Shown: piece by piece, positions 8,992 through 18,795 of the stretch
How the letters are laid out: every line of letters begins with the position of its first letter
Position numbering within the stretch: position 1 is the first letter of the stretch
Assembly (NCBI GenBank): GCA_031289145.1
Contig: JAITQA010000029.1
Coordinates: 45,078-109,077 of the forward strand
Direction of reading: 5' to 3'
Origin: Dysgonamonadaceae bacterium
GTDB lineage: Bacteria > Bacteroidota > Bacteroidia > Bacteroidales > Azobacteroidaceae
DNA: 64,000 nt
The notes under the pieces: model-generated
What the model was told of the DNA's origin: nothing
Databases searched by the model: none
Seen by the model: the letters and a program-made list of their open reading frames with translations, nothing else
Program-made: the position numbers and the translations under genes

Positions 8992-9180
8992 TTATTTAAT
9001 TTCTTTATGAACAGTTACTCTTTTCAGAATCGGATTGTACTTTTTGATTTCCAATCTACCGGTAGTATTTTTTCTGTTTTTTGTAGTGATGTAGCGGGAA
9101 GTTCCGGGCATCCCACTTTCTTTGTGCTCAGTACATTCCAGAATTACCTGAACCCTGTTTCCTTTTGCTTTCTTTGCCAT
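8992..9180 (-). CDS. rpmG: 50S ribosomal protein L33
   Basis: 62 residues: [19 protein letters not shown] ... [22 protein letters not shown] ... VTVHKEIK, the L33 pattern in its form without the CxxC zinc pairs (a single Cys in LECTEH). L33 binds near the E-site of the large ribosomal subunit. It lies 21 bases after rpmB and is followed by DUF4295, the standard Bacteroidota order. Confidence 0.97.
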   Translation of the reverse strand: MAKKAKGNRVQVILECTEHKESGMPGTSRYITTKNRKNTTGRLEIKKYNPILKRVTVHKEIK

Positions 9181-9201
9181 ATTTTCAGGTCTCCTATTTA
9201 T

Positions 9202-9441
9202 TTATAAGTTAATATACCCTTTTACGGCCGCTTTTTTAAGTGCGGCGTCTAATCCTATCTTATTGATAGTGCGCAAGCCATTGGCGGAAACATTGAGGTC
9301 TATCCAACAATCTTCCTCTACCCAATAGAATTTCTTTGTAAACAAGTTCACATCAAATTTTCTTTTTGTCCTGAGATTTGAATGTGCAACATTGTTGCCT
9401 ACCATTGCTTTCTTTCCGGTAATTTGACAAATTTTCGACAT
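9202..9441 (-). CDS. rpmB: 50S ribosomal protein L28
   Basis: 79 residues: [21 protein letters not shown], then the basic [12 protein letters not shown] block and [19 protein letters not shown], all typical of L28. It is a structural protein of the large subunit and first gene of the rpmB-rpmG-DUF4295 operon; a promoter is visible upstream at 9493-9523. Confidence 0.97.
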   Translation of the reverse strand: MSKICQITGKKAMVGNNVAHSNLRTKRKFDVNLFTKKFYWVEEDCWIDLNVSANGLRTINKIGLDAALKKAAVKGYINL

Positions 9442-9492
9442 TTTATTGTATTCTTTTTATTTTGTTTATCTTCTATTTCAGATTTGAGCGTG

Positions 9493-9523
9493 CAAAGTTA
9501 GGGAATATTTTTCGTTTATGCAA
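9493..9523 (-). promoter_or_regulatory. Promoter of the rpmB-rpmG-DUF4295 operon
   Basis: Read on the minus strand: TTG (9523-9521), 20 bases, TAACTTTG (9500-9493). The spacing is ideal for the TTTG / TAnnTTTG promoter class. Transcription would begin about 45 bases before the rpmB start codon. Confidence 0.75.
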
Positions 9524-9540
9524 ACTATTTTTTAAAAATT

Positions 9541-9567
9541 GTCGGATAAAAACATTTTTTATCCGAC
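9541..9567 (-). terminator. Intrinsic terminator downstream of the Lrp-family gene
   Basis: Perfect 12-bp stem GTCGGATAAAAA / TTTTTATCCGAC with a 3-base loop. On the minus strand it is followed by AATTTTT, so it terminates transcripts coming from the regulator gene that stops at 9624. A second hairpin, TTCACGT-tttcat-ACGTGAA (9592-9611), lies between stop codon and terminator. Confidence 0.8.
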
Positions 9568-9623
9568 CGGTTATAAAACACAATCATGCTTTTCACGTTT
9601 TCATACGTGAAGAATTTGTTTTT

Positions 9624-10100
9624 TTATTCTGTTTCCGCTTCCGGATTCAAAGGGATTGGCTTGTGAAAAATCTCAATAAATGAGATTAAGGTTTCTGTAC
9701 GGGATAAACCCAAAGGCTGTAGTCTTTTGTGGATTAATTCCAGCAGGTGCTGGTTGTTTCGTGCAAAAACCTTGATGAATAAATCATATTGCCCTGTTGT
9801 AAAGTGACACTCAACCACTTCCGGTATTTCACGCAATTTCTCTACTACATAGTTGAAATTACCCGGATCTATTAAAAATAAACCCATATAAGCGGCTGTT
9901 TCATAACCTATTTTGTCATGGTCAAGCAAAAATTCGGAACCTTTGATGATTCCCTGTGCAGTCAGTTTTTGAACCCGTTGGTGAATAGCAGCTCCGGAAA
10001 CATTGCAAGCACGCGCAACCTCCAAAAATGGGATTCGGGCGTTATTCACGATCATTTCCAGAATTTTTCTGTCTAATTTGTCTAACTGATATTGTCTCAT
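9624..10100 (-). CDS. Lrp/AsnC-family transcriptional regulator
   Basis: 158 residues from ATG at 10100 (an upstream in-frame TTG at 10109 overlaps an inverted repeat and is less likely). The N-terminal winged helix-turn-helix (LDRKILEMIVNNARIPFLEVARACNVSGAAIHQRVQKL) is followed by the ligand-sensing RAM/AsnC domain (YMGLFLIDPGNFNYVVEKLREIPEVVECHFTTGQYDLFIKVFARN). Such proteins form octamers and respond to amino acids. Effector and regulon are unknown; no amino-acid gene is adjacent. The palindrome just upstream suggests autoregulation. A strong terminator follows. Confidence 0.93.
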   Translation of the reverse strand: MRQYQLDKLDRKILEMIVNNARIPFLEVARACNVSGAAIHQRVQKLTAQGIIKGSEFLLDHDKIGYETAAYMGLFLIDPGNFNYVVEKLREIPEVVECHFTTGQYDLFIKVFARNNQHLLELIHKRLQPLGLSRTETLISFIEIFHKPIPLNPEAETE

Positions 10101-10105
10101 GGTAT

Positions 10106-10130
10106 GCAAATTATATTTGCAACAAATATA
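10106..10130 (-). promoter_or_regulatory. -7 box and palindrome in front of the Lrp-family gene
   Basis: GCAAAT-TAT-ATTTGC (10106-10120) is a perfect 6-bp inverted repeat with a 3-base centre. Next to it TATATTTG (minus strand, 10130-10123) fits a -7 promoter element; no clear TTG lies at the right distance. The palindrome would cover the transcription start, a usual place for an autorepressor such as an Lrp/AsnC protein. The binding is inferred. Confidence 0.5.
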
Positions 10131-10142
10131 TGAAAAAATTTG

Positions 10143-11810
10143 TCATTGAAGACCTTTTCTCAGCAGTTTATTGTATTTTTCCGGATCTTTGACAATTTCT
10201 ATTGCTTTTTTCAAGGCATCATTGTAGATGTCGCTGTTGTTGGAAAAACGGTAATAGTCATTTTCATCAAAAATATCCCGGACGACACTCGTTTTGATTT
10301 GGAATTGAAGGAGTGGTTTGGATATTTCCAAGTCCTTTAATTGTTCCTCAGTAAGTTTATATGTTTTCTCTTTCAATTCTTCCGCTTTTTCTTTTTTATA
10401 TGCCTCCATCAAATCGGCTATCATCTTATCGGAAACGGTAAAATTCTTTTCGAATGTAGCGATATCGGGATATTGCTTTCGGTAACTATTGCGATTTTCG
10501 TCTACCAAACTTCGGGCATATTTAAGCACCGTTCCTTTTCCCCATAATTCATCATAGTACAGCGTCGTATGGGATGCTTTGTACTGCCAGCTTGTGGAAT
10601 CATTGTTTATCGGAACAAAGTAATCGGGCATAATTCCACCTCCGCCATATACAATTCTCTTTTCAACCAAAGTACTGTATTTCAATGAATCAGGGAAATG
10701 AATACTGTCGGCTGACAACATTTCTCCTCTGTTGTACCTGTCAATGAGTTCTTTGTTATACGATTTCACGTCTACCCCTTCGTAGGGTTTCTGGATAGAG
10801 CGTCCGCTTGGCGTATAATAGCGGGCGGTTGTCAATCGGATGACCGAGCCGTCGGGTAGCGGAACCGGCCTTTGTACCAATCCTTTCCCGAATGTTTTTC
10901 GGCCGACGATAATTCCGCGGTCCCAATCCTGAACAGCTCCGGAAACGATTTCACTGGCTGAAGCCGAATATTCGTCAACCAAAATAATCAAGCGTCCGTC
11001 GCCGAAAGAGCCATTGTAAGTGGCTTTTGCTTCTTCTCTTCTTTGGTGAGCGCCTTCCATATACATGATCAGGTCGTCTCGTTTCAGAAATTCATTGGCA
11101 ATCCGGATGGCTGATTCCAATATTCCACCCCCATTTTGTTGCAAGTCAAGAATGAGATTTTTCATTCCCTGCGCCTGTAATTTTACCAAGGCTTCCTTGA
11201 ATTCGGCATGGGAAGTAGTAGCAAACTGGCTCAATAAAATATAACCGGTTTCATTGTCAATCATATAGGCTGATTTCAAACTGTGAATGGGAATTTTATC
11301 GCGGACAATGTTAAAACTAAGCAGTTCGGGATAATTTCTCCGGAGTATTTTTACATTGACAGATGTTCCTTTAGGCCCTTTCAGCATGGATACGACTTCC
11401 GTACTTGCTTTTTTGACGCCTGCAATCAGCGTGTCATTTACTTTGATAATTTTATCTCCGGCCATAATTCCGATTTTTTCGGAGGGGCCGCCTGCAACTA
11501 CCTGTATGATATACAATGTGTCTGTCATCATATTGAATTGGACGCCAATACCGTCGAAATTGCCTTGCAAAGGTTCGTTGGCTTCCTGTACATCTTTCGC
11601 GGAGAGGTAAGTCGAATGGGGGTCTAATTTTTCCAACAGGCCGACAATAGCATCTTCTGCTAATTTATCGGAATTTATTGTATCGACGTACAAACCTTTT
11701 ATTGCCGACAATGCATATTCTACTTTAGAGATGGCATTCCGGCGTCCCTGCCCATAAGAACAGGAATACAAACTTATTAACAGAGTGCATGTGAAAACCA
11801 ATTGTTTCAT
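10143..11810 (-). CDS. S41-family C-terminal processing protease (CtpA/Prc-like) with PDZ domain
   Basis: 555 residues from ATG 11810. This start gives a clean lipoprotein-like signal (MKQLVFTCTLLISLYSC); the earlier in-frame ATG 11843 overlaps the end of coaD by 14 bases and adds 11 residues. Layout: N-terminal helices (KVEYALSAIKGLYVDT), PDZ domain (IGVQFNMM...AGDKIIKVND), then the peptidase core with DEYSASASEIVSGAVQDW holding the nucleophile Ser and RKTFGKGLVQ holding the catalytic Lys. Such proteases trim or degrade envelope proteins from hydrophobic C-termini. It is the last gene of an operon with the GNAT-like gene, parE and coaD. Confidence 0.92.
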   Translation of the reverse strand: MKQLVFTCTLLISLYSCSYGQGRRNAISKVEYALSAIKGLYVDTINSDKLAEDAIVGLLEKLDPHSTYLSAKDVQEANEPLQGNFDGIGVQFNMMTDTLYIIQVVAGGPSEKIGIMAGDKIIKVNDTLIAGVKKASTEVVSMLKGPKGTSVNVKILRRNYPELLSFNIVRDKIPIHSLKSAYMIDNETGYILLSQFATTSHAEFKEALVKLQAQGMKNLILDLQQNGGGILESAIRIANEFLKRDDLIMYMEGAHQRREEAKATYNGSFGDGRLIILVDEYSASASEIVSGAVQDWDRGIIVGRKTFGKGLVQRPVPLPDGSVIRLTTARYYTPSGRSIQKPYEGVDVKSYNKELIDRYNRGEMLSADSIHFPDSLKYSTLVEKRIVYGGGGIMPDYFVPINNDSTSWQYKASHTTLYYDELWGKGTVLKYARSLVDENRNSYRKQYPDIATFEKNFTVSDKMIADLMEAYKKEKAEELKEKTYKLTEEQLKDLEISKPLLQFQIKTSVVRDIFDENDYYRFSNNSDIYNDALKKAIEIVKDPEKYNKLLRKGLQ

Positions 11811-11829
11811 AAATTCGATTATTGTAAAA

Positions 11830-12327
11830 TTATTTTTCTTCATTTGTAATGTATTCTTCTATGTGTAAATTAGATGGGACAAAACCGGAAACAGGCTTTC
11901 CGTATATCAGCAATTCCCTGACAATAGAAGAACTGATATGGGTGTATGTCGGTTCCGTAAATAAAACGAAAGTTTCAATTCCTGAAATTTCACGATTGAC
12001 GTCTGCAATATTTTTCTCATACTCAAAATCGTTTACCGACCGGATACCGCGCAAAATAAATTGTGCGCCCACTTCTTCCGCAAAATCTACGGTAGCCCCC
12101 ATATATGGTTTGACTTGAATTCTTGCATTGGGTTTAAAGAGTCCGGAAATCATGTCGATTCTTTGTTCCAAGGAGAAAAAAGTTTTTTTCTCTAAGTTTA
12201 CGCCAATAGCGATAATGATTTCATCCACTAAATTTAACCCTCTCTCTACCAACGACAAATGACCGTTTGTAAAAGGGTCGAAAGTGCCGGGGAAGAGGGC
12301 AATTTTAGGAGCGCCGACTTTATACAT
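11830..12327 (-). CDS. coaD: Phosphopantetheine adenylyltransferase
   Basis: 165 residues. It transfers AMP to 4'-phosphopantetheine, the penultimate step of coenzyme A synthesis. The nucleotidyltransferase motif [12 protein letters not shown] starts at about residue 13, followed by [12 protein letters not shown] and the ISSSIVREL motif near the C-terminus, all diagnostic for CoaD. The start overlaps the parE stop by 8 bases (translational coupling); the S41 protease gene follows. Confidence 0.97.
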   Translation of the reverse strand: MYKVGAPKIALFPGTFDPFTNGHLSLVERGLNLVDEIIIAIGVNLEKKTFFSLEQRIDMISGLFKPNARIQVKPYMGATVDFAEEVGAQFILRGIRSVNDFEYEKNIADVNREISGIETFVLFTEPTYTHISSSIVRELLIYGKPVSGFVPSNLHIEEYITNEEK

Positions 12328-14182
12328 CTTCTTCCACCATTAGATTGTTAATAATGAAATTTTGTCTTTCCATCGTATTTTTCCCCATATAAAATTCCAA
12401 CATTTCCTTAACCGCATCTTGCTTACGCATGTTTACCAGGTCTAAACGTATATCTTTACCAATAAAATGTTTGAATTCCGATGGAGAAATTTCACCCAAG
12501 CCTTTGAATCTGGTAATTTCCGGATTAGGGCCTAATTTTCCGATGGCTCTCTGTCGTTCTTCGTCGGAATAGCAGTAAGTAGTTTCTTTTTTATTTCTCA
12601 CCCGGAAAAGCGGGGTTTGAAGGATGAAAACATGGTTGTTTTTGATTAAATCGGGAAAAAATTGCAGGAAAAAAGTAATAATCAGCAAGCGGATGTGCAT
12701 ACCGTCGACATCCGCGTCGGTAGCGATAATCACCTTGTTGTACCGTAAATCTTCCAGGCTTTCTTCAATATTCAATGCGGCTTGCAGCAAATTAAATTCT
12801 TCGTTTTTGTAAACAATCTGCTTGGTTTCGCCGAAAGTATTCAAGGGCTTACCCCTGAGACTGAAGACTGCCTGATAGTTCGGGTCCCGACTTTGCGTGA
12901 TTGAGCCGCTGGCAGAATCTCCTTCCGTGATAAAGATGCAAGTTTCTTCGAGATTTTCTCCTTTTATATCATTATAATGCAAGCGGCAATCCCGTAGTTT
13001 TTTGTTATGCAGACTGGATTTTTTGGCTCTTTCTCTGGCTAATTTTGTAACGCCGGCAATTGCTTTTCGTTCCTTTTCCGATTCGAGGATTTTTTTGAGC
13101 AGGGCATCTGTCGTATCCGGATTTTTATGCAGGTAATTGTCCAATTCTTTTTTGACAAAATCGCCGATAAATTTGGCTACGGTCGGTCCTTCCGGCCCAA
13201 TATCTTTAGAACCTAATTTTGTTTTTGTCTGGGATTCGAAAATCGGTTCTTCTACCTTGATGGCGACAGCGGCAATAATGCCCGAACGGATATCGGAATA
13301 TTCAAAACTTTTGGAATAGTATTCCTTGATTACCCGCGAAACGGTTTCTTTGAAAGCCGATAAATGTGTTCCTCCCTGGGTCGTAAACTGCCCGTTTACA
13401 AACGAATAGTATTCTTCGCTATATTGATTGGCATGTGTAATCGCAATCTCTATATCCTGGCTACGCAAATGAATAATCGGATAAAGGGATTCGGATGTCA
13501 TGTATTCGTTCAACAAATCGACTAAGCCGTTTTTCGAATGGAATTTTTTTCCATTGAAATTGATTGTTAAACCGGAATTAAGGAATACATAATTTTTCAA
13601 CAAAGGCTCTACAAATTCATCTCTGTAATGATAGCCCTCGAAAATTTTTTCATCCGGAATAAAATTGACCAATGTTCCGTTGCTTTGTGTTGTCGGTGAA
13701 ACAAGCGAATCTTCGGTAATATGCGCTTGATTATACGCTACGGATTTGGTTTCTCCATCACGGAAACTCTGTACCAACATATAGGCAGAGAGTGCATTGA
13801 CGGCTTTGATTCCCACGCCGTTCAAGCCTACGGATTTTTTGAAAGCTTTTGAATCGTATTTACCGCCCGTATTCATTTTGGACGAAACGTCCGCTACTTT
13901 ACCGAGCGGAATTCCGCGACCGTAGTCGCGAACAGTTACCACGCCATTGTCAATGGTGATATCGACCGATTTGCCGTAGCCCATCATGTACTCGTCGATG
14001 GCATTGTCGAGCACCTCTTTTAAGAGCACGTAAATACCATCATCGGCATAAGTTCCGTCTCCAATTTTTCCGATATACATTCCCGGACGACGGCGGATAT
14101 GCTCCCACCATTCAAGGGTTTGTATGTTTTCCTCAATATATGCTATTTCCTGACCTGTACTGTTTATGTTTGTTTCGTTCAT
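12320..14182 (-). CDS. parE: DNA topoisomerase IV subunit B
   Basis: 620 residues. ParE is the ATPase subunit of topoisomerase IV, which unlinks daughter chromosomes. Visible: [14 protein letters not shown] ATPase motifs [12 protein letters not shown] and DYGRGIPLG, the [11 protein letters not shown] lid region, then TOPRIM motifs EGDSASG and [10 protein letters not shown]. About 620 residues without a large insertion fits Bacteroidota ParE better than GyrB (about 650). The start overlaps the preceding GNAT-like gene by 4 bases (ATGA) and its end overlaps coaD. parC is not in the window. Confidence 0.93.
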   Translation of the reverse strand: MNETNINSTGQEIAYIEENIQTLEWWEHIRRRPGMYIGKIGDGTYADDGIYVLLKEVLDNAIDEYMMGYGKSVDITIDNGVVTVRDYGRGIPLGKVADVSSKMNTGGKYDSKAFKKSVGLNGVGIKAVNALSAYMLVQSFRDGETKSVAYNQAHITEDSLVSPTTQSNGTLVNFIPDEKIFEGYHYRDEFVEPLLKNYVFLNSGLTINFNGKKFHSKNGLVDLLNEYMTSESLYPIIHLRSQDIEIAITHANQYSEEYYSFVNGQFTTQGGTHLSAFKETVSRVIKEYYSKSFEYSDIRSGIIAAVAIKVEEPIFESQTKTKLGSKDIGPEGPTVAKFIGDFVKKELDNYLHKNPDTTDALLKKILESEKERKAIAGVTKLARERAKKSSLHNKKLRDCRLHYNDIKGENLEETCIFITEGDSASGSITQSRDPNYQAVFSLRGKPLNTFGETKQIVYKNEEFNLLQAALNIEESLEDLRYNKVIIATDADVDGMHIRLLIITFFLQFFPDLIKNNHVFILQTPLFRVRNKKETTYCYSDEERQRAIGKLGPNPEITRFKGLGEISPSEFKHFIGKDIRLDLVNMRKQDAVKEMLEFYMGKNTMERQNFIINNLMVEEDV

Positions 14183-15318
14183 TCTGCATCCTTCAATAAT
14201 TTAATAAATGCACGCCGTGTTTTGTGGTGTTTCACATCAAAATCCGCCCACTGGGACTGCATTTTGCGATTGATTTCCAATTCGGGATTGGTTTCGGCAT
14301 ATTTGTACCCGACTTTCGATGCAATTGGTATCAAATCATAGAAAATCAAGGCATTTACCCCTTTGTTCTGGTATTCCGGAAGTACCCCCATGATGTACAA
14401 GTCCAGCAGATTGTTTTTTCCGTAAAGCGCTTTCAATAAATAAATCCAACCAAAAGGAATCAAGCTCCCTCCGGCTTTTTGCAAGGCTTTCGAAAGGCTG
14501 GGCAGGGTGATGGCCAAACCGACCACAGCATCATCCGATTCCCGAACAACCAATGTTACCAAGTTCAAACGAAGCATGGGTATGTACATCTTGATATAAT
14601 ACTCTATTTGCTTGTCCGATAATTCGGAATAGCCGTATAGCGGACGATAAGCCTCGTTCCACAAATGGAATATCTTTGCGGCATACGGCCATATTTCTTT
14701 TGTCCTTTTGAATTTTTTAATTTTCAAACCGTATTTTTTCAGCACGATTTCCGAAATTCTTCGATGCTTTTCGGGAATCGTTTGGGGAATGGTAACTAAA
14801 AATTCATTCCAATCCTGCTCTTTTGCATAACCTAAATTCCCAATATGTTCCATATAATACGGAAAACTGTAAGTAGTCGCCATGGTGCCTAATTGGTCAA
14901 AGCCCCAGACCAACAAACCTTCATGGTCCAAGTCGGTGAAACCCAATGGGCCTTGTATCCCATTCATCCCTTTTTCGACCGCCCATTTTTCAACAGCTTC
15001 GAACAAGGCGGCAGAAACTTCATCGTCGTCGATAAAATCAACAAAACCGAAGCGTGCATATTGCTGATTCCAGGTCTCATTTGCCCTATGATTGATGATA
15101 CCGGCGATACGACCGACAATTTTATCATCCCTATAGGCTAAGTAACAAATGGATTCGCAAAAATCAAAAGCCGGATTCTTATCCTTTCTCAGTGTCATCA
15201 TCTCATCTCCGATTAATCCGGGAACATGGTAAGGGTGTCCTTTATACAACCGGATATTGAACTCAACAAATTTTTTTAATGTCGAATTGTCTGTAACTTC
15301 TACTATTTTAATTGCCAT
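14179..15318 (-). CDS. GNAT-like N-acetyltransferase-family protein of unknown substrate
   Basis: 379 residues, soluble. A GNAT-type core is suggested by [20 protein letters not shown] near residue 60 and [24 protein letters not shown] near residue 320, where EYQNKGVN resembles the acetyl-CoA pyrophosphate-binding loop (Q/RxxGxG/A). The conserved middle part [22 protein letters not shown] is characteristic of this Bacteroidota family, often annotated only as hypothetical or N-acetyltransferase. First gene of the overlapping operon with parE, coaD and the S41 protease; its stop overlaps the parE start in ATGA. The substrate is unknown. Confidence 0.75.
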   Translation of the reverse strand: MAIKIVEVTDNSTLKKFVEFNIRLYKGHPYHVPGLIGDEMMTLRKDKNPAFDFCESICYLAYRDDKIVGRIAGIINHRANETWNQQYARFGFVDFIDDDEVSAALFEAVEKWAVEKGMNGIQGPLGFTDLDHEGLLVWGFDQLGTMATTYSFPYYMEHIGNLGYAKEQDWNEFLVTIPQTIPEKHRRISEIVLKKYGLKIKKFKRTKEIWPYAAKIFHLWNEAYRPLYGYSELSDKQIEYYIKMYIPMLRLNLVTLVVRESDDAVVGLAITLPSLSKALQKAGGSLIPFGWIYLLKALYGKNNLLDLYIMGVLPEYQNKGVNALIFYDLIPIASKVGYKYAETNPELEINRKMQSQWADFDVKHHKTRRAFIKLLKDAE

Positions 15319-15353
15319 CTGTAAAGTGTGTCAAATGTTATTAGTTTATACTG

Positions 15354-15361
15354 CAAAGATA
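15354..15361 (-). promoter_or_regulatory. -7 box upstream of the GNAT-parE-coaD-S41 operon
   Basis: TATCTTTG on the minus strand (CAAAGATA on plus), about 36 bases before the GNAT start codon. No convincing TTG lies 19-22 bases upstream, so only the -7 element is claimed. Confidence 0.5.
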
Positions 15362-15373
15362 CATTTTTTTTAT

Positions 15374-18300
15374 TTATTGCGCCTTGTTTTGTCTGACCAA
15401 AGGTGGTTTTCTGAAATTATCAACCCGGTTGCTTTGAATCCGGACTTCCTCAAACAGGATGGCATCCGGAACGATTACCGAAATTAAATTCCCTGCATTA
15501 CCGTTGTATATCAGTTCATTGTCGGATACAGCCACAATTTTTTTGAAGGCGGAAGCATCCATATTGTTTACCTTTGCCGAACGCACCCGTTTTTCAGCGC
15601 CATCGGCAACACTGACTTGATAAAGTTCCAGCGGAACTGTTCCGCTGCTTGCCGCATCGCGTACAATGTAAGCATATTCATATCCCTCTTCTTTCGCTAT
15701 TCTGAGAAGTTCTTTTCGGAGTTCTTCTTTCGGTTTCGTCCGCGTATCGCTCATCCTGACAACGCCGGTATTCGTATAAGCGCCGATTCCGGAAGTATAC
15801 AAAGCGTGTCCGTTGGAATGGGGAACTTTAGGTGTCGGCACCCGGTCGTTCAACAGGGTTTTCAGGATGCCGTTTTCTACCAAAGTCAGCCGTGCGGGAG
15901 GCACGACCGCTTGTGCGTCTATCGGAGTGTATCCCAACAATCCGACGCCTTTGTATTCGGGAGTTCCCGTCAGGTCTTCAATGGTGATTTCCTTGGCCGT
16001 AATCCGCTTGTCAATCATCTCCTCCAAGCCGTTCCCTCCGTAGGAAAAGCCTTGAGAGGTCAGGGGTTTTCTTTGTGCAATCAGCGAATTTTCGCCGTGA
16101 AAGAAATTGGAATAGAAAGTTCTGACCACCGCCAGATTTTCGTACAAAACAGGCCCTGCGTAAGCTTCTATTAATTTGGGCGCTTTCATCTCTTCCAAGA
16201 GTTTTTCAGCCAAATCTTTACAGGTTTTCTTGAATGCTTCTACAGTCGGAAAATCTTTGGGATGGGGAAAGGTAAAATCGCAACTCGCCTGTAAATCTTC
16301 TCCTTCCTCGGTCTTGACCTGCGCCGAGGCTTCCAACGAAGCAAAAACAAAAGGCAAGCGGTATTCCGATTTTTCCGTATTGTAAAAATAAATCAGGGCT
16401 TTGTAAATATGAAGCGAGACATTGGAATTGAATATTTCTTTGTAATCGTTAAAAACAGCTGAAGCGGCTTTGGCATATTCCTCGTAAACTTCTCTTTCGA
16501 GATTGACTTCAGGCGCCGGAATATCGTTCATGACCACAACCGGTGTTTTATCCCAATCCGGCAATTCCAAGTCTTTTTCCGGGATATTCAATTGTTTGAT
16601 TGCAGAAAGTTTTTGCTCATAAGTCTCCGCTGCGCTCTTATAAATAGCATCCAAATCCCGCCAGATGGTATAGCGAATGCCTTCTTCGTTGTCCTCCAGA
16701 CAAGGTGTGCCGTCGTAACCGGATGTACCGCCCGTTGTACCACTGAAATTCTCGTCTGTGCACCGGTAATCTCCCATCAACAGACGAGCGCCTCCTGTGC
16801 GGAAAGGATAGGTTTCGGACGAAATAATACTGCCGTTCATAGCAGAAATCAGCAATTGGTCGACGTCGCTCAAAGTATAGGCGATAAAGAACGGCGCCTG
16901 TAGACCTTGCATTTTCAAGCCTTGCAAAGCGCGGTCGACCTCTTTCCTGATAGACTGTGCGATGATATCACTTCCGGAATCCTTGGCAGCAGCCGTGACC
17001 TTGGGTTTCGGCAGCGCTGGGGCTTGTGATTGGCTCTTGGCTCTTTTTTGGGTTTCAACTTGTTTGACCAACAATGCCGGAGAAACGCAAGCAACCGGTA
17101 CAGCGCCTGATTCTGCCCCGCAGGTTCCGTTGAAAACCGCATATTCGCTTCCGCAGGCATCAATCTGTGAAAACATGGCCAAAGGCGTTCCTACCAAATC
17201 TACGCCTCTCACCAACTCGTCGGGACGCCCGTCGGTATAAATTCGGTATACTACCAAAGGATTTACGTTGAATGCGTTAGGAGTATAACGGCTGGTATTG
17301 GTGAATCCGCCGGAAACATCCTTGAAATAGTAAGCATATTCCTTGCCCTGCGATTTGGCTTCTTTCCGCAACTTTTTAATCAATTCGTCTTGACTGAATT
17401 TTTGCGAACTTTCGACCATAAGGTTGGATTGACGGGAAATGGGTGCAGCGCCAATCTGGGCGCGACCATGCCCGTTCGACCGCGGAAAACCTTCTATGGG
17501 TGTGCGTGACATCAAAAAGTTTTTCAAAACGCCATTCTTCACAATCTCTACTTTCCGGGAACGGATTCCCTCGTCATCAAATTGATAATTACCCACCAAG
17601 GGTGTTTTTTGATAATATTTTACCTGGGGGTCGAAAGTTACGGAAAGATGTTGCGGGAGCACTTTTTCCCCTATTTTTTTCTTAAATGTCTGGGCATCCG
17701 TTTCCTGTTTCAGACGGGAACCCTCTACCCGATGACCGAAAATTTCATGGAAAAATACACCGGCAGCTTCGGGTGAAAGGATAGCCGGGCCTGTGAACGA
17801 TTCCACAACCGGCGCCTTTTTCAAGGCGGAAAGCATTCGGCTCATTTCTCCGGCTGCTTTTATCACTTCTGCGTCCGAGGGAAGTTCGGCTAATGAAAAT
17901 GCCATCCATGACTTGACAAGCGGTAAATCCATTCCGTCTTCAGCTCTGGTTTCGGCCGATAAGGCCAACTGAAACTTAACGATATTCTGCGCCAATTCCC
18001 GCCCTTCGGTATCCACAAAAATTTTACGTTCCAAAGCGGCGGTTAAAATGGCTGCGGCATCCAAAACATCCTCATTTCCGTTAAAAATTTCGGAATATTT
18101 TTTCACCTTTTCTTCCCATTCTTTCGGATTGATATGCATGTCTTTCCACGGAATAGCCGCTTCGTAATAATTTTCTGCATTCTCTTCGGAAAAATCAGGC
18201 GACTTGTCTTCCTGCTCCACTTTGACGGCCATATTGGCTTTGATTTGGTCGTAAATCTGGACATCTTGCTTGTACAGTTCATCCAATTGCGACCAGATGG

Positions 18301-18685
18301 CATTTTTTAACACATTGGGATTGTTGTCAATTGTAACATAATCGACCCCCATGCGTACATCCCGGTAACTTCCATATCCCGATTCTCTGATCTCGTGCGT
18401 ATTATCCAGATTTTTATCCCCCACTCGCAGGCATGAAGATAATACATGGGTAGGTGAATCCAAACGGGGCGCTGTCTGTAATCGGCCTAACCGACCTACA
18501 CAAGTCATGGTTTGAAACTCGTCCAAACGCAATGAAATATAATAAGCAGGCGTACTTTGCTTACTCAAAATGGAAAAATTACGGTCTAATTCCGACTTTA
18601 ATGTTTCAAATACCGGGTCTTGTCCCCAAGCTGCAAATGTTCCTGCTAAGTAGCACAAGAAGACAATAAAAATACGTTTATTCAT
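15374..18685 (-). CDS. Secreted two-module TldD/PmbA-like metalloprotease, second module degenerate
   Basis: 1103 residues from ATG 18685, chosen because it begins a clear signal peptide (MNKRIFIVFLCYLAG, cleavage near AAWGQ); upstream in-frame codons lack this. Two TldD-like modules follow each other, about 20-560 and 590-1100. Module 1 keeps the zinc site HEIFGH (H313, E314, H318), the FPRSNGHGRA segment and the late NGTCGAESGAVPV Cys motif. Module 2 keeps VPHSNGHAL but replaces HExxxH by SN at the aligned site (FYSNFFHGENS, near residue 860) and lacks the Cys motif. TldD/PmbA proteins are usually two separate cytoplasmic subunits, one active; here the arrangement is one exported chain. Substrate unknown. 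It is divergent from the A2M-like gene, 110 bases apart. Confidence 0.88.
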   Translation of the reverse strand: MNKRIFIVFLCYLAGTFAAWGQDPVFETLKSELDRNFSILSKQSTPAYYISLRLDEFQTMTCVGRLGRLQTAPRLDSPTHVLSSCLRVGDKNLDNTHEIRESGYGSYRDVRMGVDYVTIDNNPNVLKNAIWSQLDELYKQDVQIYDQIKANMAVKVEQEDKSPDFSEENAENYYEAAIPWKDMHINPKEWEEKVKKYSEIFNGNEDVLDAAAILTAALERKIFVDTEGRELAQNIVKFQLALSAETRAEDGMDLPLVKSWMAFSLAELPSDAEVIKAAGEMSRMLSALKKAPVVESFTGPAILSPEAAGVFFHEIFGHRVEGSRLKQETDAQTFKKKIGEKVLPQHLSVTFDPQVKYYQKTPLVGNYQFDDEGIRSRKVEIVKNGVLKNFLMSRTPIEGFPRSNGHGRAQIGAAPISRQSNLMVESSQKFSQDELIKKLRKEAKSQGKEYAYYFKDVSGGFTNTSRYTPNAFNVNPLVVYRIYTDGRPDELVRGVDLVGTPLAMFSQIDACGSEYAVFNGTCGAESGAVPVACVSPALLVKQVETQKRAKSQSQAPALPKPKVTAAAKDSGSDIIAQSIRKEVDRALQGLKMQGLQAPFFIAYTLSDVDQLLISAMNGSIISSETYPFRTGGARLLMGDYRCTDENFSGTTGGTSGYDGTPCLEDNEEGIRYTIWRDLDAIYKSAAETYEQKLSAIKQLNIPEKDLELPDWDKTPVVVMNDIPAPEVNLEREVYEEYAKAASAVFNDYKEIFNSNVSLHIYKALIYFYNTEKSEYRLPFVFASLEASAQVKTEEGEDLQASCDFTFPHPKDFPTVEAFKKTCKDLAEKLLEEMKAPKLIEAYAGPVLYENLAVVRTFYSNFFHGENSLIAQRKPLTSQGFSYGGNGLEEMIDKRITAKEITIEDLTGTPEYKGVGLLGYTPIDAQAVVPPARLTLVENGILKTLLNDRVPTPKVPHSNGHALYTSGIGAYTNTGVVRMSDTRTKPKEELRKELLRIAKEEGYEYAYIVRDAASSGTVPLELYQVSVADGAEKRVRSAKVNNMDASAFKKIVAVSDNELIYNGNAGNLISVIVPDAILFEEVRIQSNRVDNFRKPPLVRQNKAQ

Positions 18686-18719
18686 CAGGTAAATATTATT
18701 TTTTCTGCAATTAAAACGA

Positions 18720-18727
18720 CAAAGATA
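18720..18727 (-). promoter_or_regulatory. -7 box for the TldD-like gene
   Basis: TATCTTTG on the minus strand, about 35 bases before the start codon at 18685. It lies in the 110-base divergent region shared with the A2M-like gene. No -33 TTG at canonical distance is seen. Confidence 0.45.
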
Positions 18728-18795
18728 CAAATATGTTACAACATATCCATTTTATTTTTAACTTAGCAGCGATTATTTAATAAAAATTTTGAAAT

